The translations under genes were made by a program, and so were the position numbers. The notes under the pieces are model-generated. The model did not search any database. It saw nothing but the letters and a program-made list of their open reading frames with translations, and had not been told where the DNA came from. Of a DNA stretch of 64,000 bases, positions 9,376 to 18,900 are shown piece by piece; the first letter of the stretch is position 1, and the number at the start of each line of letters is the position of its first letter. Source of the DNA: Streptomyces marincola (GTDB lineage Bacteria; Actinomycetota; Actinomycetes; Streptomycetales; Streptomycetaceae); contig NZ_CP084541.1 in NCBI RefSeq assembly GCF_020410765.1, positions 6,440,001 to 6,504,000 of the forward strand, written 5' to 3'.

Positions 9376-12300
9376 ATGCCGACCACAGAAGACAAGCTTC
9401 GTGACTATCTGAAGCGCGTCACCGCAGACTTCAGCAAGCTTCGCCATCGCGTGCACGAGCTGGAGACGCAAGCGCACGAACCGATCGCCATCGTCGGCAT
9501 GGCCTGCCGGTTCCCCGGCGGCGCCGACTCACCGGAACAGCTGTGGCGCCTGGTGGCCGACGGCGTGGACGCCATCAGCCCGTTCCCCACCGACCGGGGC
9601 TGGCCCGATGACCTCCACGACCCCGACGGGGATCGGCCGGGCAAGAGCTACGTCACCGAGGGCGGCTTCCTGCACGACGCGGGACACTTCGACCCCGAGG
9701 TCTTCGGCATCTCCCCGAACGAGGCGCTGGCGATGGACCCGCAGCAGCGGCTACTGCTCGAAGCGTCCTGGGAGGCGTTCGAACAGGCCGGTATCGCGCC
9801 GACCGCCCTGCGCGGCAGCAGGACCGGCGTCTTCGCCGGCGCGGTCTCCTCCGACTACGCCACAGGGCGCAGCGTTCCGCCGGGCGTGGACGGGTTCATG
9901 GCCACCGGGACCATGGCCAGCGTGATCTCCGGCCGGGTCGCCTTCTCACTCGGCCTGCACGGCCCCGCCGTCACCATCGACACGGCGTGCTCGTCCTCGC
10001 TGGTCGCCTTGCACCTGGCCGTGCAGTCCCTGCGGCAGGGCGACTGCGACCTCGCGCTGGCCGGCGGCGTCAACGTCATGCCCACCCCCACCCCGTTCAC
10101 CGCCTTCAGCCAGCAGCGCGGCCTCGCGCGCGACGGCCGCTGCAAGACGTTCTCGGCGGCGGCCGACGGCACCATCTGGTCCGAGGGCGTCGGCATGCTC
10201 CTCGTCGAACGCCTCTCCGACGCACAGCGCAACGGGCACCGCGTCCTCGCCCTCGTCCGGGGCTCCGCCACCAACCAGGACGGCGCGAGCAACGGCCTCA
10301 GCGCGCCCAACGAGCTGGCGCAGCGCCAGGTCATCAAGGACGCCCTGGCCGACGCCGGTCTTTCGGCCGCCGACGTGGACGCGGTCGAGGCGCACGGCAC
10401 CGGCACGAAACTCGGGGACCCGATCGAGGCCCAGGCACTGCTGGCGACCTACGGCCAGGACCGTCCCGAGGGCCGGCCGCTGCGGCTCGGCTCGATCAAG
10501 TCGAACTTCGGGCACGGCGGCGCCGCCGCCGGTGTCGCCGGCGTCATGAAGATGGTGCTCGCCCTGCGGGCCGGTGTGCTGCCGCGTTCCCTGCACATCG
10601 ACGAGCCCACTCCGCATGTGGACTGGTCGGCGGGTGCGGTCGAGTTGCTGTCCGAGGCGCGGGAGTGGGTGCGGGAGGGCCGTCCGCGTCGGGCGGGCGT
10701 GTCGTCGTTCGGTATCAGCGGGACGAACGCGCACGTCATCATCGAGGAGGCGCCGGCCGACGAGGCGCCGGGCGCGGTGGTCGTCGCGGCCGAGCGCGAG
10801 CCGGTGTGGCGGGGGCCCGTGCTGCCCTGGATCGTCTCCGCCCGGGGCCAAGAAGCCCTGGCGGCGCAGGCGGGCCGGCTCGCGGAGGCGGCCGGTGGCC
10901 GCGATGCCGTTCCGGCGGACGTGGGTTGGGCGTTGGCGTCGTCGCGTGCGGTGTTGGAGCACCGGGCCGTGGTGTGGGGTGCGGAGACCGGTGAGTTGGT
11001 GTCGGGTCTTGCCGGTGTGGCTTCGTCGGCGGCGGCGGTGAACGCGGTGGTGGGTGTGGCGGGGTCTGATGCGGGTGGTGGGTCGGTGTTTGTGTTCCCG
11101 GGGCAGGGGTCGCAGTGGGTGGGTATGGGGCGTGGGTTGTTGGAGTGCTCGCCGGTGTTCGCGGCGCGGTTGGGTGAGTGCGGGGAGGCGTTGGCGCCGT
11201 TTGTGGAGTGGTCGTTGGTGGAGGTGCTGCGGGGTGCGGATGAGAGCTGGCTGGAGCGGGTGGATGTGGTGCAGCCGGTGTTGTGGGGGGTGATGGTGTC
11301 GTTGGCGGCGGTGTGGGAGTCGGTGGGTGTGGTGCCCTCTGCGGTGGTGGGGCATTCGCAGGGCGAGATCGCGGCTGCTGTGGTGGCGGGTGCGTTGTCG
11401 TTGGCGGATGGCGCGCGGGTGGTGGCGCTGCGCTCGTTGGCTATTCGTGAGTTGGCCGGTGGTGGGGGGATGGTGTCGCTGGCTGCGGGTGCGGGGCGGG
11501 TGGAGGAGTTGCTGGCTTCTGCCGGTGTGTCGGGTGGGGTGTCGGTGGCGGTGTTGAACGGGCCGTCGGCGACGGTGGTGGCGGGTGATGTGGCGGGGCT
11601 CGACGCGGTGATCGCTGCCGCGGAGGCGGCGGGGGTGCGGGCGCGGCGGGTGCCGGTGGACTACGCCTCCCACTCGGCTCATGTGGAGGCGATCGAGGAG
11701 CGGATCCTGGCCGACCTGGCGCCGATCGAGCCTCGTTCGTCGCGGGTGCCGTTGGTGTCGGCGGTGTCGGGTGAGGTGCTGGACACGGCCGGGATGGATG
11801 CGGGGTACTGGTATCGGAATCTGCGGCAGCCGGTGCGGTTCGCCGACGCGGTCGGCACGGCGTTGTCGTTGGGGTTCCGGTCGGTGGTTGAGGTCAGCGC
11901 CCACCCGGTGCTGACGATGAGCGTGCAGGAGATCGCGGAGTCCGCGGGTGCGCAGGACGCCGTGGTGGTGGGCACGCTGCGCCGGAACGAGGACGAGGCC
12001 GCGCGGTTGGTGGCGTCCGCTGCCGAGCTGTGGGTCAACGGCGCCACGGTGGACTGGACGGCGTTCTACGCCGGGCGCGCCGTGCACCGCGTGGACCTGC
12101 CCACCTACGCCTTCCAACGCAAGCGCTACTGGCTGGAACCGAATCCGCTGGCCGCGGATGCCACCGGCCTCGGTCTCGGCTCAACGGAGCACCCGTTGCT
12201 CGGTGCCTCGGTCACACTGGCGGCCGATGGCGGGGTGCTGCTGACGGGGCGGTTGTCGCTGCGCACGCATCCGTGGCTGGCGGATCACGCGGTGAACGGC

Positions 12301-15300
12301 ACGGTGCTGCTGCCGGGGACGGGTTTTGTCGAGTTGGCGTTGCGTGCGGGTGATGAGGTCGGCTGCGGTCAGCTGCGGGAACTGACGCTTCAGGCGCCGC
12401 TGCTGCTGCCGGATGAGGGGGGCGTTCAGCTTCAGGTCGTGGTCGGTGTGCCGGGTGAGGACGGGCGCAGGAGCGTGCACGTGTACTCGCGTGCCGAGGA
12501 CGCCGATCCGGCACTGCCCTGGACCTGCCACGGCGAAGGCATCCTGACCGAGAAGCCGTCCGCCCCGCAGGAGGACGCCGATCTGCTGCTGTGGCCGCCG
12601 CAGGGCGCGGAACCGGTCGACGTCTCCGCCTTCTACCCGGCCGCCGCCGACGCGGGATACGAGTACGGGCCGGTGTTCCAAGGGCTGCGCGCCGCCTGGC
12701 GGCGCGGCGAGGAGATCTTCGCCGAGGTCGCCCTGCCCGAATCGGCGCAGGCCGACGCCGCCCGCTTCGGCATCCACCCCGCCCTGCTCGACGCCGCACT
12801 CCACGCCAACAGCCTCGGCCCGTTCGGCACGGGGGACGGCAGGCTGCTGCTGCCGTTCGCCTGGACCGGCGTGTCCCTGCACGCCACCGGCGCGGCCCGG
12901 CTGCGGGTGCGCATCGGCCGGGCCGGAGCGGACGGGCTGGCCGTGCTCGTCGCGGACGCCACCGGCCAGCCGGTCGCCCACGCCGAATCGCTGGTGCTGC
13001 GGCCGGTCACCGAAGGACAGCTGGCCACCGCCGACGACCCGGCGCGCGACGGTCTGTTCCGCATCGCGTGGACGCCGGCCGACGCGGACACCGGTACCGG
13101 GCCCGGCACGTCGGCGCTCGCCACGTGGGTCGTGCTGGGGGAGGACCGGCTCGGCCTCGGTCTCGGCACCTTCGGTCCGCAAGACCGCTCCGCCGGTTCC
13201 GCACCGCCGCCCGTCGTCGTGTTCGCCCCCGCCGCCGCGGCCACCACGGGAGGCGAAGAGGCGGCGGGCGCCGCGACGCGTTCCGTTCTCGACGCCCTGC
13301 GCGACGTCAGGGAATGGCTCGCGGATGAACGGTCCGCCGGCAGCCGGCTGGCCGTCGTCACGCGGGGCGCGGTCGCCACCGGCGCCGCCCACGACATCGC
13401 GGACCTGCCGCTGTCCTCCGTGTGGGGACTCGTCAGGTCGGCCCAGTCGGAGAACCCCGACCGGCTGCTCCTGGTGGATCTCGACCCCTCCACCGAACCC
13501 GCTCCCGACGACCTGGCCCGCGCCGTGCACGTGGCGCTGCGCGACGCCGAGTCGCAGACCGCCGTGCGCGGCGGCACCGTGCTGGTGCCCAGGATGAACC
13601 GATGCGGCGCCGACGGCGGCCTGCTGCCACCCGCGAACGAGACGGCCTGGCGGCTTGACGCGCTCGGCGGCGGCACGCTGGAGTCCCTGGCGCTCGTGCC
13701 GGCCCCCGAGGCCGCGGCCCCGCTGCCGGCCGGCCAGGTCAGGGTCGCGGTGCGTGCGGCCGGGCTGAACTTCCTCGACGTGCTGCTCGGTCTCGGCATG
13801 GCGCCGGACGACCGCGACATGGGCATCGAGGCCGCGGGCGTCGTCGTCGAGGTCGGCGAGGGCGTCACGGAACTGGCCGTGGGCGACCGCGTCATGGGCC
13901 TGATCCCCAAGGGCTTCGGGTCCCTCGCGGTCACCGACGCCCGCGTGCTCGCCGCCGTCCCCGAGGGGTGGTCGTTCGAGCAGGCGGCGTCGGTGCCCGT
14001 GGCGTTCCTGACCGCGTACTACGGCCTGGTGGACCTGGCCGGGTTGCGGGCGGGGGAGTCGGTGCTGGTCCATGCCGCCGCGGGCGGTGTGGGCATGGCG
14101 GCGGTGCAGCTCGCCCAGCACCTGGGCGCCACGGTGTTCGCCACCGCGAGCGAGGCGAAGCAGGCGACCGTGCGGGAGCTGGGGGTGCCGGTGGAGCGGA
14201 TCGCGTCCTCGCGCGACCTGGACTTCCGCGACACCTTCCTCGCCGCGACCGGCGGTGCGGGCGTCGATGTGGTGCTGGACTCGCTGGCGCGGGAGTTCGT
14301 GGACGCCTCCCTCGAACTGCTGCCGCGCGGCGGCCGGTTCCTTGAGATGGGCAAGACCGACATCCGCGACCCCGAACAGGTCGCCGCCGACCACCCCGGG
14401 ATCCGCTACCGCGCGTTCGACATGGGCGAGGCCGGCCCCGACCGCATCCGCGACATCCTCACCGAGATCGTGCGCCTCTTCGAACGGGGCGTGCTGCACC
14501 CGCTGCCGACCACCACGTGGGATGTGCGGCGGGCGCCGGAGGCGTTCCGGTTCATGTCCCAGGCCAAGCACATCGGCAAGATCGTGCTCACCGTGCCGCC
14601 CGCCCTCGACCCGCAGGGCACGGTGCTGATCACCGGCGGCACCGGAACGCTCGGCTCGATCCTCGCCCGCCACCTGGTCACCGAGCACGGCATCCGCTCC
14701 CTCGTCCTGACCAGCCGCGCCGGTGCGCTCGCGCCGGGCGCCACCGATCTCGCCGCCGAACTGGAGGACCTGGGCGCCCGGGTGGTGCTCGCCGCCTGCG
14801 ACGCGGCCGACCGCGACCAGCTCGCCAAGGTACTCGCCGGCATCCCCGCCAGGCATCCGCTGACGGGCGTCGTCCACGCCGCTGGCGTGCTGGACGACGG
14901 CGTCCTCGCCTCGCTCACCGAGGAGCAGGTCCACCGCGTCCTGCGGCCCAAGATCGACGCCGCGCTGAACCTGCACGAGCTGACCCGGCACGCCGACCTC
15001 GCCATGTTCGCGATGTACTCGTCCGTGGCCGGTGTCTTCGGCGCCCCGGGCCAGGGCAACTACGCGGCGGCCAACGCCTTCCTCGACGCCCTGGCCCACC
15101 ACCGGCGCGCCCGGGGGCTGTCCGCCACCTCGCTGGCCTGGGGATTCTGGGCGGACGCGAGCGGCATGACCGGCCACCTCGGCGGACGCGACCGGGACCG
15201 GATCTCGAACAACGGACTCGTGCCCCTCACCCCCGAGGAGGGCAACGCCCTGTTCGACGCGGCCATCCGCACCGACGAGGCCCTGCTGGTCACCGCACGC

Positions 15301-15957
15301 CTCGATCTCGCCGGGGGCTCCGCACCCGCCGACGCGACGGCCCTGCCGCCGCTGATGCGCGCACTGGTCCGCACCGCGCCGACCCGGCGCGCCGCGCAGT
15401 CGGCCGCGGCCACCGGCGGCGGCACGGCCCTGACGACGCGCCTGGCCGCGCTGAGCGACGCGGAACGGGACAAGGCGCTCCTCGACCTGATCCGGGGGAA
15501 CGTCGCCACCGTGCTCGGACACGCAGACGCCCGGGCCATCGGCGCCGACCGGCCGTTCAAGGACATGGGCTTCGACTCCCTCACGGCCGTCGAACTCCGC
15601 AACCGGCTCAACACCGCGACCGGCCTCAGCCTCCCCGCCACCCTGATCTTCGACCACCCGTCACCGCTCGCGCTCGCCGAGCTGATCCGGTCCGAGCTGG
15701 TCCTGACCGAGCCGCGGAAGGAGACGGAGAACGTCCCGTCCCTGGTCGCCCAACTCGACCGGCTCGACGCCACGCTCGACACCGCGAGCCCCGACGACAT
15801 CGCGCGCGACCGCATCGCCGACCGGCTGCGTGCCACGCTCGCCCGGCTCAAGGACGGCTCGACCGACCCGGCCCCCGCCGACACCGAGGACGACCTGGCG
15901 TCCGTCACCGACGACGAACTCTTCGAACTCCTCGAAGACGAGCTCGGCACTCCTTGA
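9376..15957 (+). CDS. Type I modular polyketide synthase, one fully reducing module
   Basis: The product is 2193 aa. I chose ATG 9376 because TAGGAG lies 8 bases upstream; the in-frame GTG at 9367 overlaps that ribosome site. The N-terminus (EDKLRDYLKRVTADF...) is a coiled-coil docking segment that should pair with the tail of the preceding PKS. Domains: KS ~9478-10750 (Cys codon 9988); AT ~11085-12115 with GHSQGE (Ser codon 11356) and YASH at 11662, the methylmalonyl-CoA pattern; DH ~12184-13020 (His codon 12286); KR structural part ~13050-13620; ER ~13660-14610 with the NADPH loop HAAAGGVGMA; KR ~14620-15240 with LDD at 14890; ACP Ser codon 15577; and an acidic C-terminal docking tail. All reductive domains look intact, so the module should add a fully saturated methyl-branched unit. 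The AT to KR stretch is close to a copy of the next gene's. Confidence 0.97.
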   Translation: MPTTEDKLRDYLKRVTADFSKLRHRVHELETQAHEPIAIVGMACRFPGGADSPEQLWRLVADGVDAISPFPTDRGWPDDLHDPDGDRPGKSYVTEGGFLHDAGHFDPEVFGISPNEALAMDPQQRLLLEASWEAFEQAGIAPTALRGSRTGVFAGAVSSDYATGRSVPPGVDGFMATGTMASVISGRVAFSLGLHGPAVTIDTACSSSLVALHLAVQSLRQGDCDLALAGGVNVMPTPTPFTAFSQQRGLARDGRCKTFSAAADGTIWSEGVGMLLVERLSDAQRNGHRVLALVRGSATNQDGASNGLSAPNELAQRQVIKDALADAGLSAADVDAVEAHGTGTKLGDPIEAQALLATYGQDRPEGRPLRLGSIKSNFGHGGAAAGVAGVMKMVLALRAGVLPRSLHIDEPTPHVDWSAGAVELLSEAREWVREGRPRRAGVSSFGISGTNAHVIIEEAPADEAPGAVVVAAEREPVWRGPVLPWIVSARGQEALAAQAGRLAEAAGGRDAVPADVGWALASSRAVLEHRAVVWGAETGELVSGLAGVASSAAAVNAVVGVAGSDAGGGSVFVFPGQGSQWVGMGRGLLECSPVFAARLGECGEALAPFVEWSLVEVLRGADESWLERVDVVQPVLWGVMVSLAAVWESVGVVPSAVVGHSQGEIAAAVVAGALSLADGARVVALRSLAIRELAGGGGMVSLAAGAGRVEELLASAGVSGGVSVAVLNGPSATVVAGDVAGLDAVIAAAEAAGVRARRVPVDYASHSAHVEAIEERILADLAPIEPRSSRVPLVSAVSGEVLDTAGMDAGYWYRNLRQPVRFADAVGTALSLGFRSVVEVSAHPVLTMSVQEIAESAGAQDAVVVGTLRRNEDEAARLVASAAELWVNGATVDWTAFYAGRAVHRVDLPTYAFQRKRYWLEPNPLAADATGLGLGSTEHPLLGASVTLAADGGVLLTGRLSLRTHPWLADHAVNGTVLLPGTGFVELALRAGDEVGCGQLRELTLQAPLLLPDEGGVQLQVVVGVPGEDGRRSVHVYSRAEDADPALPWTCHGEGILTEKPSAPQEDADLLLWPPQGAEPVDVSAFYPAAADAGYEYGPVFQGLRAAWRRGEEIFAEVALPESAQADAARFGIHPALLDAALHANSLGPFGTGDGRLLLPFAWTGVSLHATGAARLRVRIGRAGADGLAVLVADATGQPVAHAESLVLRPVTEGQLATADDPARDGLFRIAWTPADADTGTGPGTSALATWVVLGEDRLGLGLGTFGPQDRSAGSAPPPVVVFAPAAAATTGGEEAAGAATRSVLDALRDVREWLADERSAGSRLAVVTRGAVATGAAHDIADLPLSSVWGLVRSAQSENPDRLLLVDLDPSTEPAPDDLARAVHVALRDAESQTAVRGGTVLVPRMNRCGADGGLLPPANETAWRLDALGGGTLESLALVPAPEAAAPLPAGQVRVAVRAAGLNFLDVLLGLGMAPDDRDMGIEAAGVVVEVGEGVTELAVGDRVMGLIPKGFGSLAVTDARVLAAVPEGWSFEQAASVPVAFLTAYYGLVDLAGLRAGESVLVHAAAGGVGMAAVQLAQHLGATVFATASEAKQATVRELGVPVERIASSRDLDFRDTFLAATGGAGVDVVLDSLAREFVDASLELLPRGGRFLEMGKTDIRDPEQVAADHPGIRYRAFDMGEAGPDRIRDILTEIVRLFERGVLHPLPTTTWDVRRAPEAFRFMSQAKHIGKIVLTVPPALDPQGTVLITGGTGTLGSILARHLVTEHGIRSLVLTSRAGALAPGATDLAAELEDLGARVVLAACDAADRDQLAKVLAGIPARHPLTGVVHAAGVLDDGVLASLTEEQVHRVLRPKIDAALNLHELTRHADLAMFAMYSSVAGVFGAPGQGNYAAANAFLDALAHHRRARGLSATSLAWGFWADASGMTGHLGGRDRDRISNNGLVPLTPEEGNALFDAAIRTDEALLVTARLDLAGGSAPADATALPPLMRALVRTAPTRRAAQSAAATGGGTALTTRLAALSDAERDKALLDLIRGNVATVLGHADARAIGADRPFKDMGFDSLTAVELRNRLNTATGLSLPATLIFDHPSPLALAELIRSELVLTEPRKETENVPSLVAQLDRLDATLDTASPDDIARDRIADRLRATLARLKDGSTDPAPADTEDDLASVTDDELFELLEDELGTP
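12265..12551 (+). repeat. 287-bp tract identical to 18875-19161 (PKS DH region, copy 1)
   Basis: Read base by base, this stretch inside the DH of the second PKS matches 18875-19161 in the third PKS without a difference. It is the core of a longer, slightly divergent copy running from the AT (~11085 versus ~17700) into ER and KR (~14030-14690 versus ~20640-21300). The first difference at each edge is at 12264/18874 and 12552/19162. Identity at synonymous sites points to recent duplication or gene conversion. Confidence 0.9.
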
Positions 15958-15997
15958 TCCCCCTCCCACGACACGGCCTGAATTAGGTGACTTAGGG

Positions 15998-18900
15998 ATG
16001 AACAACGAAGACAAGCTCCGTGAGTACCTCAAGCGGGCGACGGCGGACCTGCGCCAGGTCCGGCGGCGGGTCAAGGAGCTGGAGGAGCACCAGCCGATCG
16101 CCATCGTCGGCATGGCCTGCCGGTTCCCCGGCGGCGTCGAGTCCCCCGAGGACCTGTGGCGGGTCGTCCGCGACGAGGTGGACGCGGTCGACAAGTTCCC
16201 CACCGACCGGGACTGGGACCTGGAAAGCCTCTACGACCCGGACCCGGAGCAGCCGGGCAAGAGCTACGTCGTCGAGGGCGGCTTCCTGCGGGACGCCACC
16301 TCCTTCGACCCCGCGCCCTTCGGCATCAGCCCGCGTGAGGCGCTGGCGATGGACCCGCAGCAGCGGCTGCTGCTTGAGACGTCGTGGGAGGCGTTCGAAC
16401 GGGCGGGCATACCGCCCACCGGGCTGCGCGGCAGCCAGATCGGCGTCTTCGCGGGCACCCTGCCCTCCGAGTACACCAGCCGCATCGTCAGCGCCCCGGA
16501 CGAGATCGAGATCTTCCTCGGCACGGGCAACTCGCCCAGCGTGGTGTCGGGGCGGATCGCCTACACCCTGGGCCTCGAAGGACCAGCCGTCTCGCTCGAC
16601 ACGGCCTGCTCCTCCTCGCTGGTGGCCATGCACCTCGCGGCGCAGGCGTTGCGCAACGGCGAGTGCTCTCTCGCCCTGGCGGGCGGCGTCACGGTCATGA
16701 GCACCCCGACCAGCTTCGTTCTCCAGAGCCGCCTCAAAGGCGCCTCGGCGGACGGCCGCTGCCGGGCCTTCTCGGCGGCGGCCGACGGCTTCGGCCCGGG
16801 CGAGGGCGTCGGCATGGTCGTCCTCGAACGACTGTCCGACGCGCGGCGGAACGGCCACCAGGTGCTCGCCGTCATCCGTGGCTCGGCGGTCAACCAGGAC
16901 GGCGCCAGTAACGGTCTGACCGCGCCGAACGGCCCCTCGCAGCAGCGCGTCATCCGACAGGCGCTGGCCAACGCCGGTCTTTCGGCCGCCGACGTGGACG
17001 CGGTCGAGGCGCACGGCACGGGCACCACGCTGGGCGACCCGATCGAGGCCCAGGCACTGATCGCCACCTACGGCCAGGGCCGTCCTGAGGACCGGCCGCT
17101 GTGGCTGGGCTCGGTGAAGTCGAACATCGGCCACGCCCAGGCCGCCGCCGGAGTCGCGGGCGTCATCAAGATGGTGATGGCGATGCGGGAAGGCGTGCTG
17201 CCGCGCACCTTGCACGTCGACGAGCCGACTCCCAAGGTCGACTGGTCGGCCGGAGCCGTGGAACTCCTCACCCGTTCCCGCCCGTGGCCCGCCGGTGAGC
17301 GGCCTCGCCGCGCCGGCGTCTCCTCGTTCGGCATCAGCGGCACCAACTCCCACCTGATCGTGGAGGAGGCACCGGCCGACGCCGCCGCCGACGGGCCCGT
17401 CGTTCCCCCGGCCGGGGACGCGCCGCGCGCCTGGACGGCGCCGTTGCTGCCCTGGATCGTCTCCGCCCGGGGCGCCGCGGCGCTGGCCGCGCAGGCCGAG
17501 CGCGTGGCCGACGCGGCCGAGCGCGCCGAACCCGCCGACATCGGCTGGAGCCTCATCACGGGCCGCGCGGCACTGGAGCACCGGGCGGTCGTCTGGGGTG
17601 CGGAGCGGGGCGAGCTGGTCAGCGGGCTCCGGGCCGTCGCGGCGGACAGCCCGGCGGTCAACGCCACGCACGGCACCGGTGCCGAGGACACCGGCCTGCT
17701 GTTTGTGTTCCCGGGGCAGGGGTCGCAGTGGGTGGGTATGGGGCGTGGGTTGTTGGAGTGCTCGCCGGTGTTCGCGGCGCGGTTGGGTGAGTGCGGGGAG
17801 GCGTTGGCGCCGTTCGTGGAGTGGTCGTTGGTCGAGGTGCTGCGGGGTGCGGATGAGAGCTGGCTGGAGCGGGTGGATGTGGTTCAGCCGGTGCTGTGGG
17901 GGGTGATGGTGTCGTTGGCGGCGGTGTGGGAGTCGGTGGGTGTGGTGCCCTCTGCGGTCGTGGGGCATTCCCAGGGCGAGATCGCCGCCGCGGTGGTGGC
18001 GGGTGCGTTGTCGCTGGCGGATGGCGCGCGGGTGGTGGCGCTGCGCTCGCTCGCGATTCGTGAGTTGGCCGGTGGCGGGGGCATGGTGTCCCTGGCTGCG
18101 GGTGCGGGGCGGGTGGAGGAGTTGCTGGCTGAGGCTGGTGCGGGTGGGGTGTCGGTGGCGGCGTTGAACGGGCCGTCGGCGACGGTGGTGGCGGGTGATG
18201 TGGCGGGGCTCGACGCGGTGATCGCTGCCGCTGAGGCGGCGGGGGTGCGGGCGCGTCGGGTGCCGGTGGACTACGCCTCCCACTCCCCGCACGTCGAGGC
18301 GATCGAGGAGCGGATCCTGGCCGACCTCGCCCCCATCGAGCCCCGTTCGTCTCGGGTGCCGTTGGTGTCGGCGGTGTCGGGTGAGGTGCTGGACACGGCC
18401 GGGATGGATGCGGGGTACTGGTATCGGAATCTGCGGCAGCCGGTGCGGTTCGCCGACGCGGTGGGCACGGCTCTGTCGTTGGGGTTCCGGTCGGTGGTTG
18501 AGGTCAGCGCCCACCCGGTGCTGACGATGAGCGTGCAGGAGATCGCGGAGTCCGCGGGCGCGCAGGACGCCGTGGTGGTGGGCACGCTGCGCCGCAACGA
18601 GGACGAGGCCGCGCGGTTGGTGGCTTCCGCTGCCGAACTGTGGGTCAACGGCGCCACCGTGGACTGGGCGGCGTTCTACGCCGGGCGCGCCGTGCACCGC
18701 GTGGACCTGCCCACCTACGCCTTCCAGCGCTCTCCCTACTGGCTGGACAGCGGCGCCCAGGACGTGGACGTCAGCGGTGCCGGTCTGCGCGCCGCCGAGC
18801 ACCCGTTGCTCGGTGCCTCGGTCACGCTGGCCGTGGACGGCGGTGTGCTGCTGACGGGGCGGTTGTCGTCGCGTACGCATCCGTGGCTGGCGGATCACGC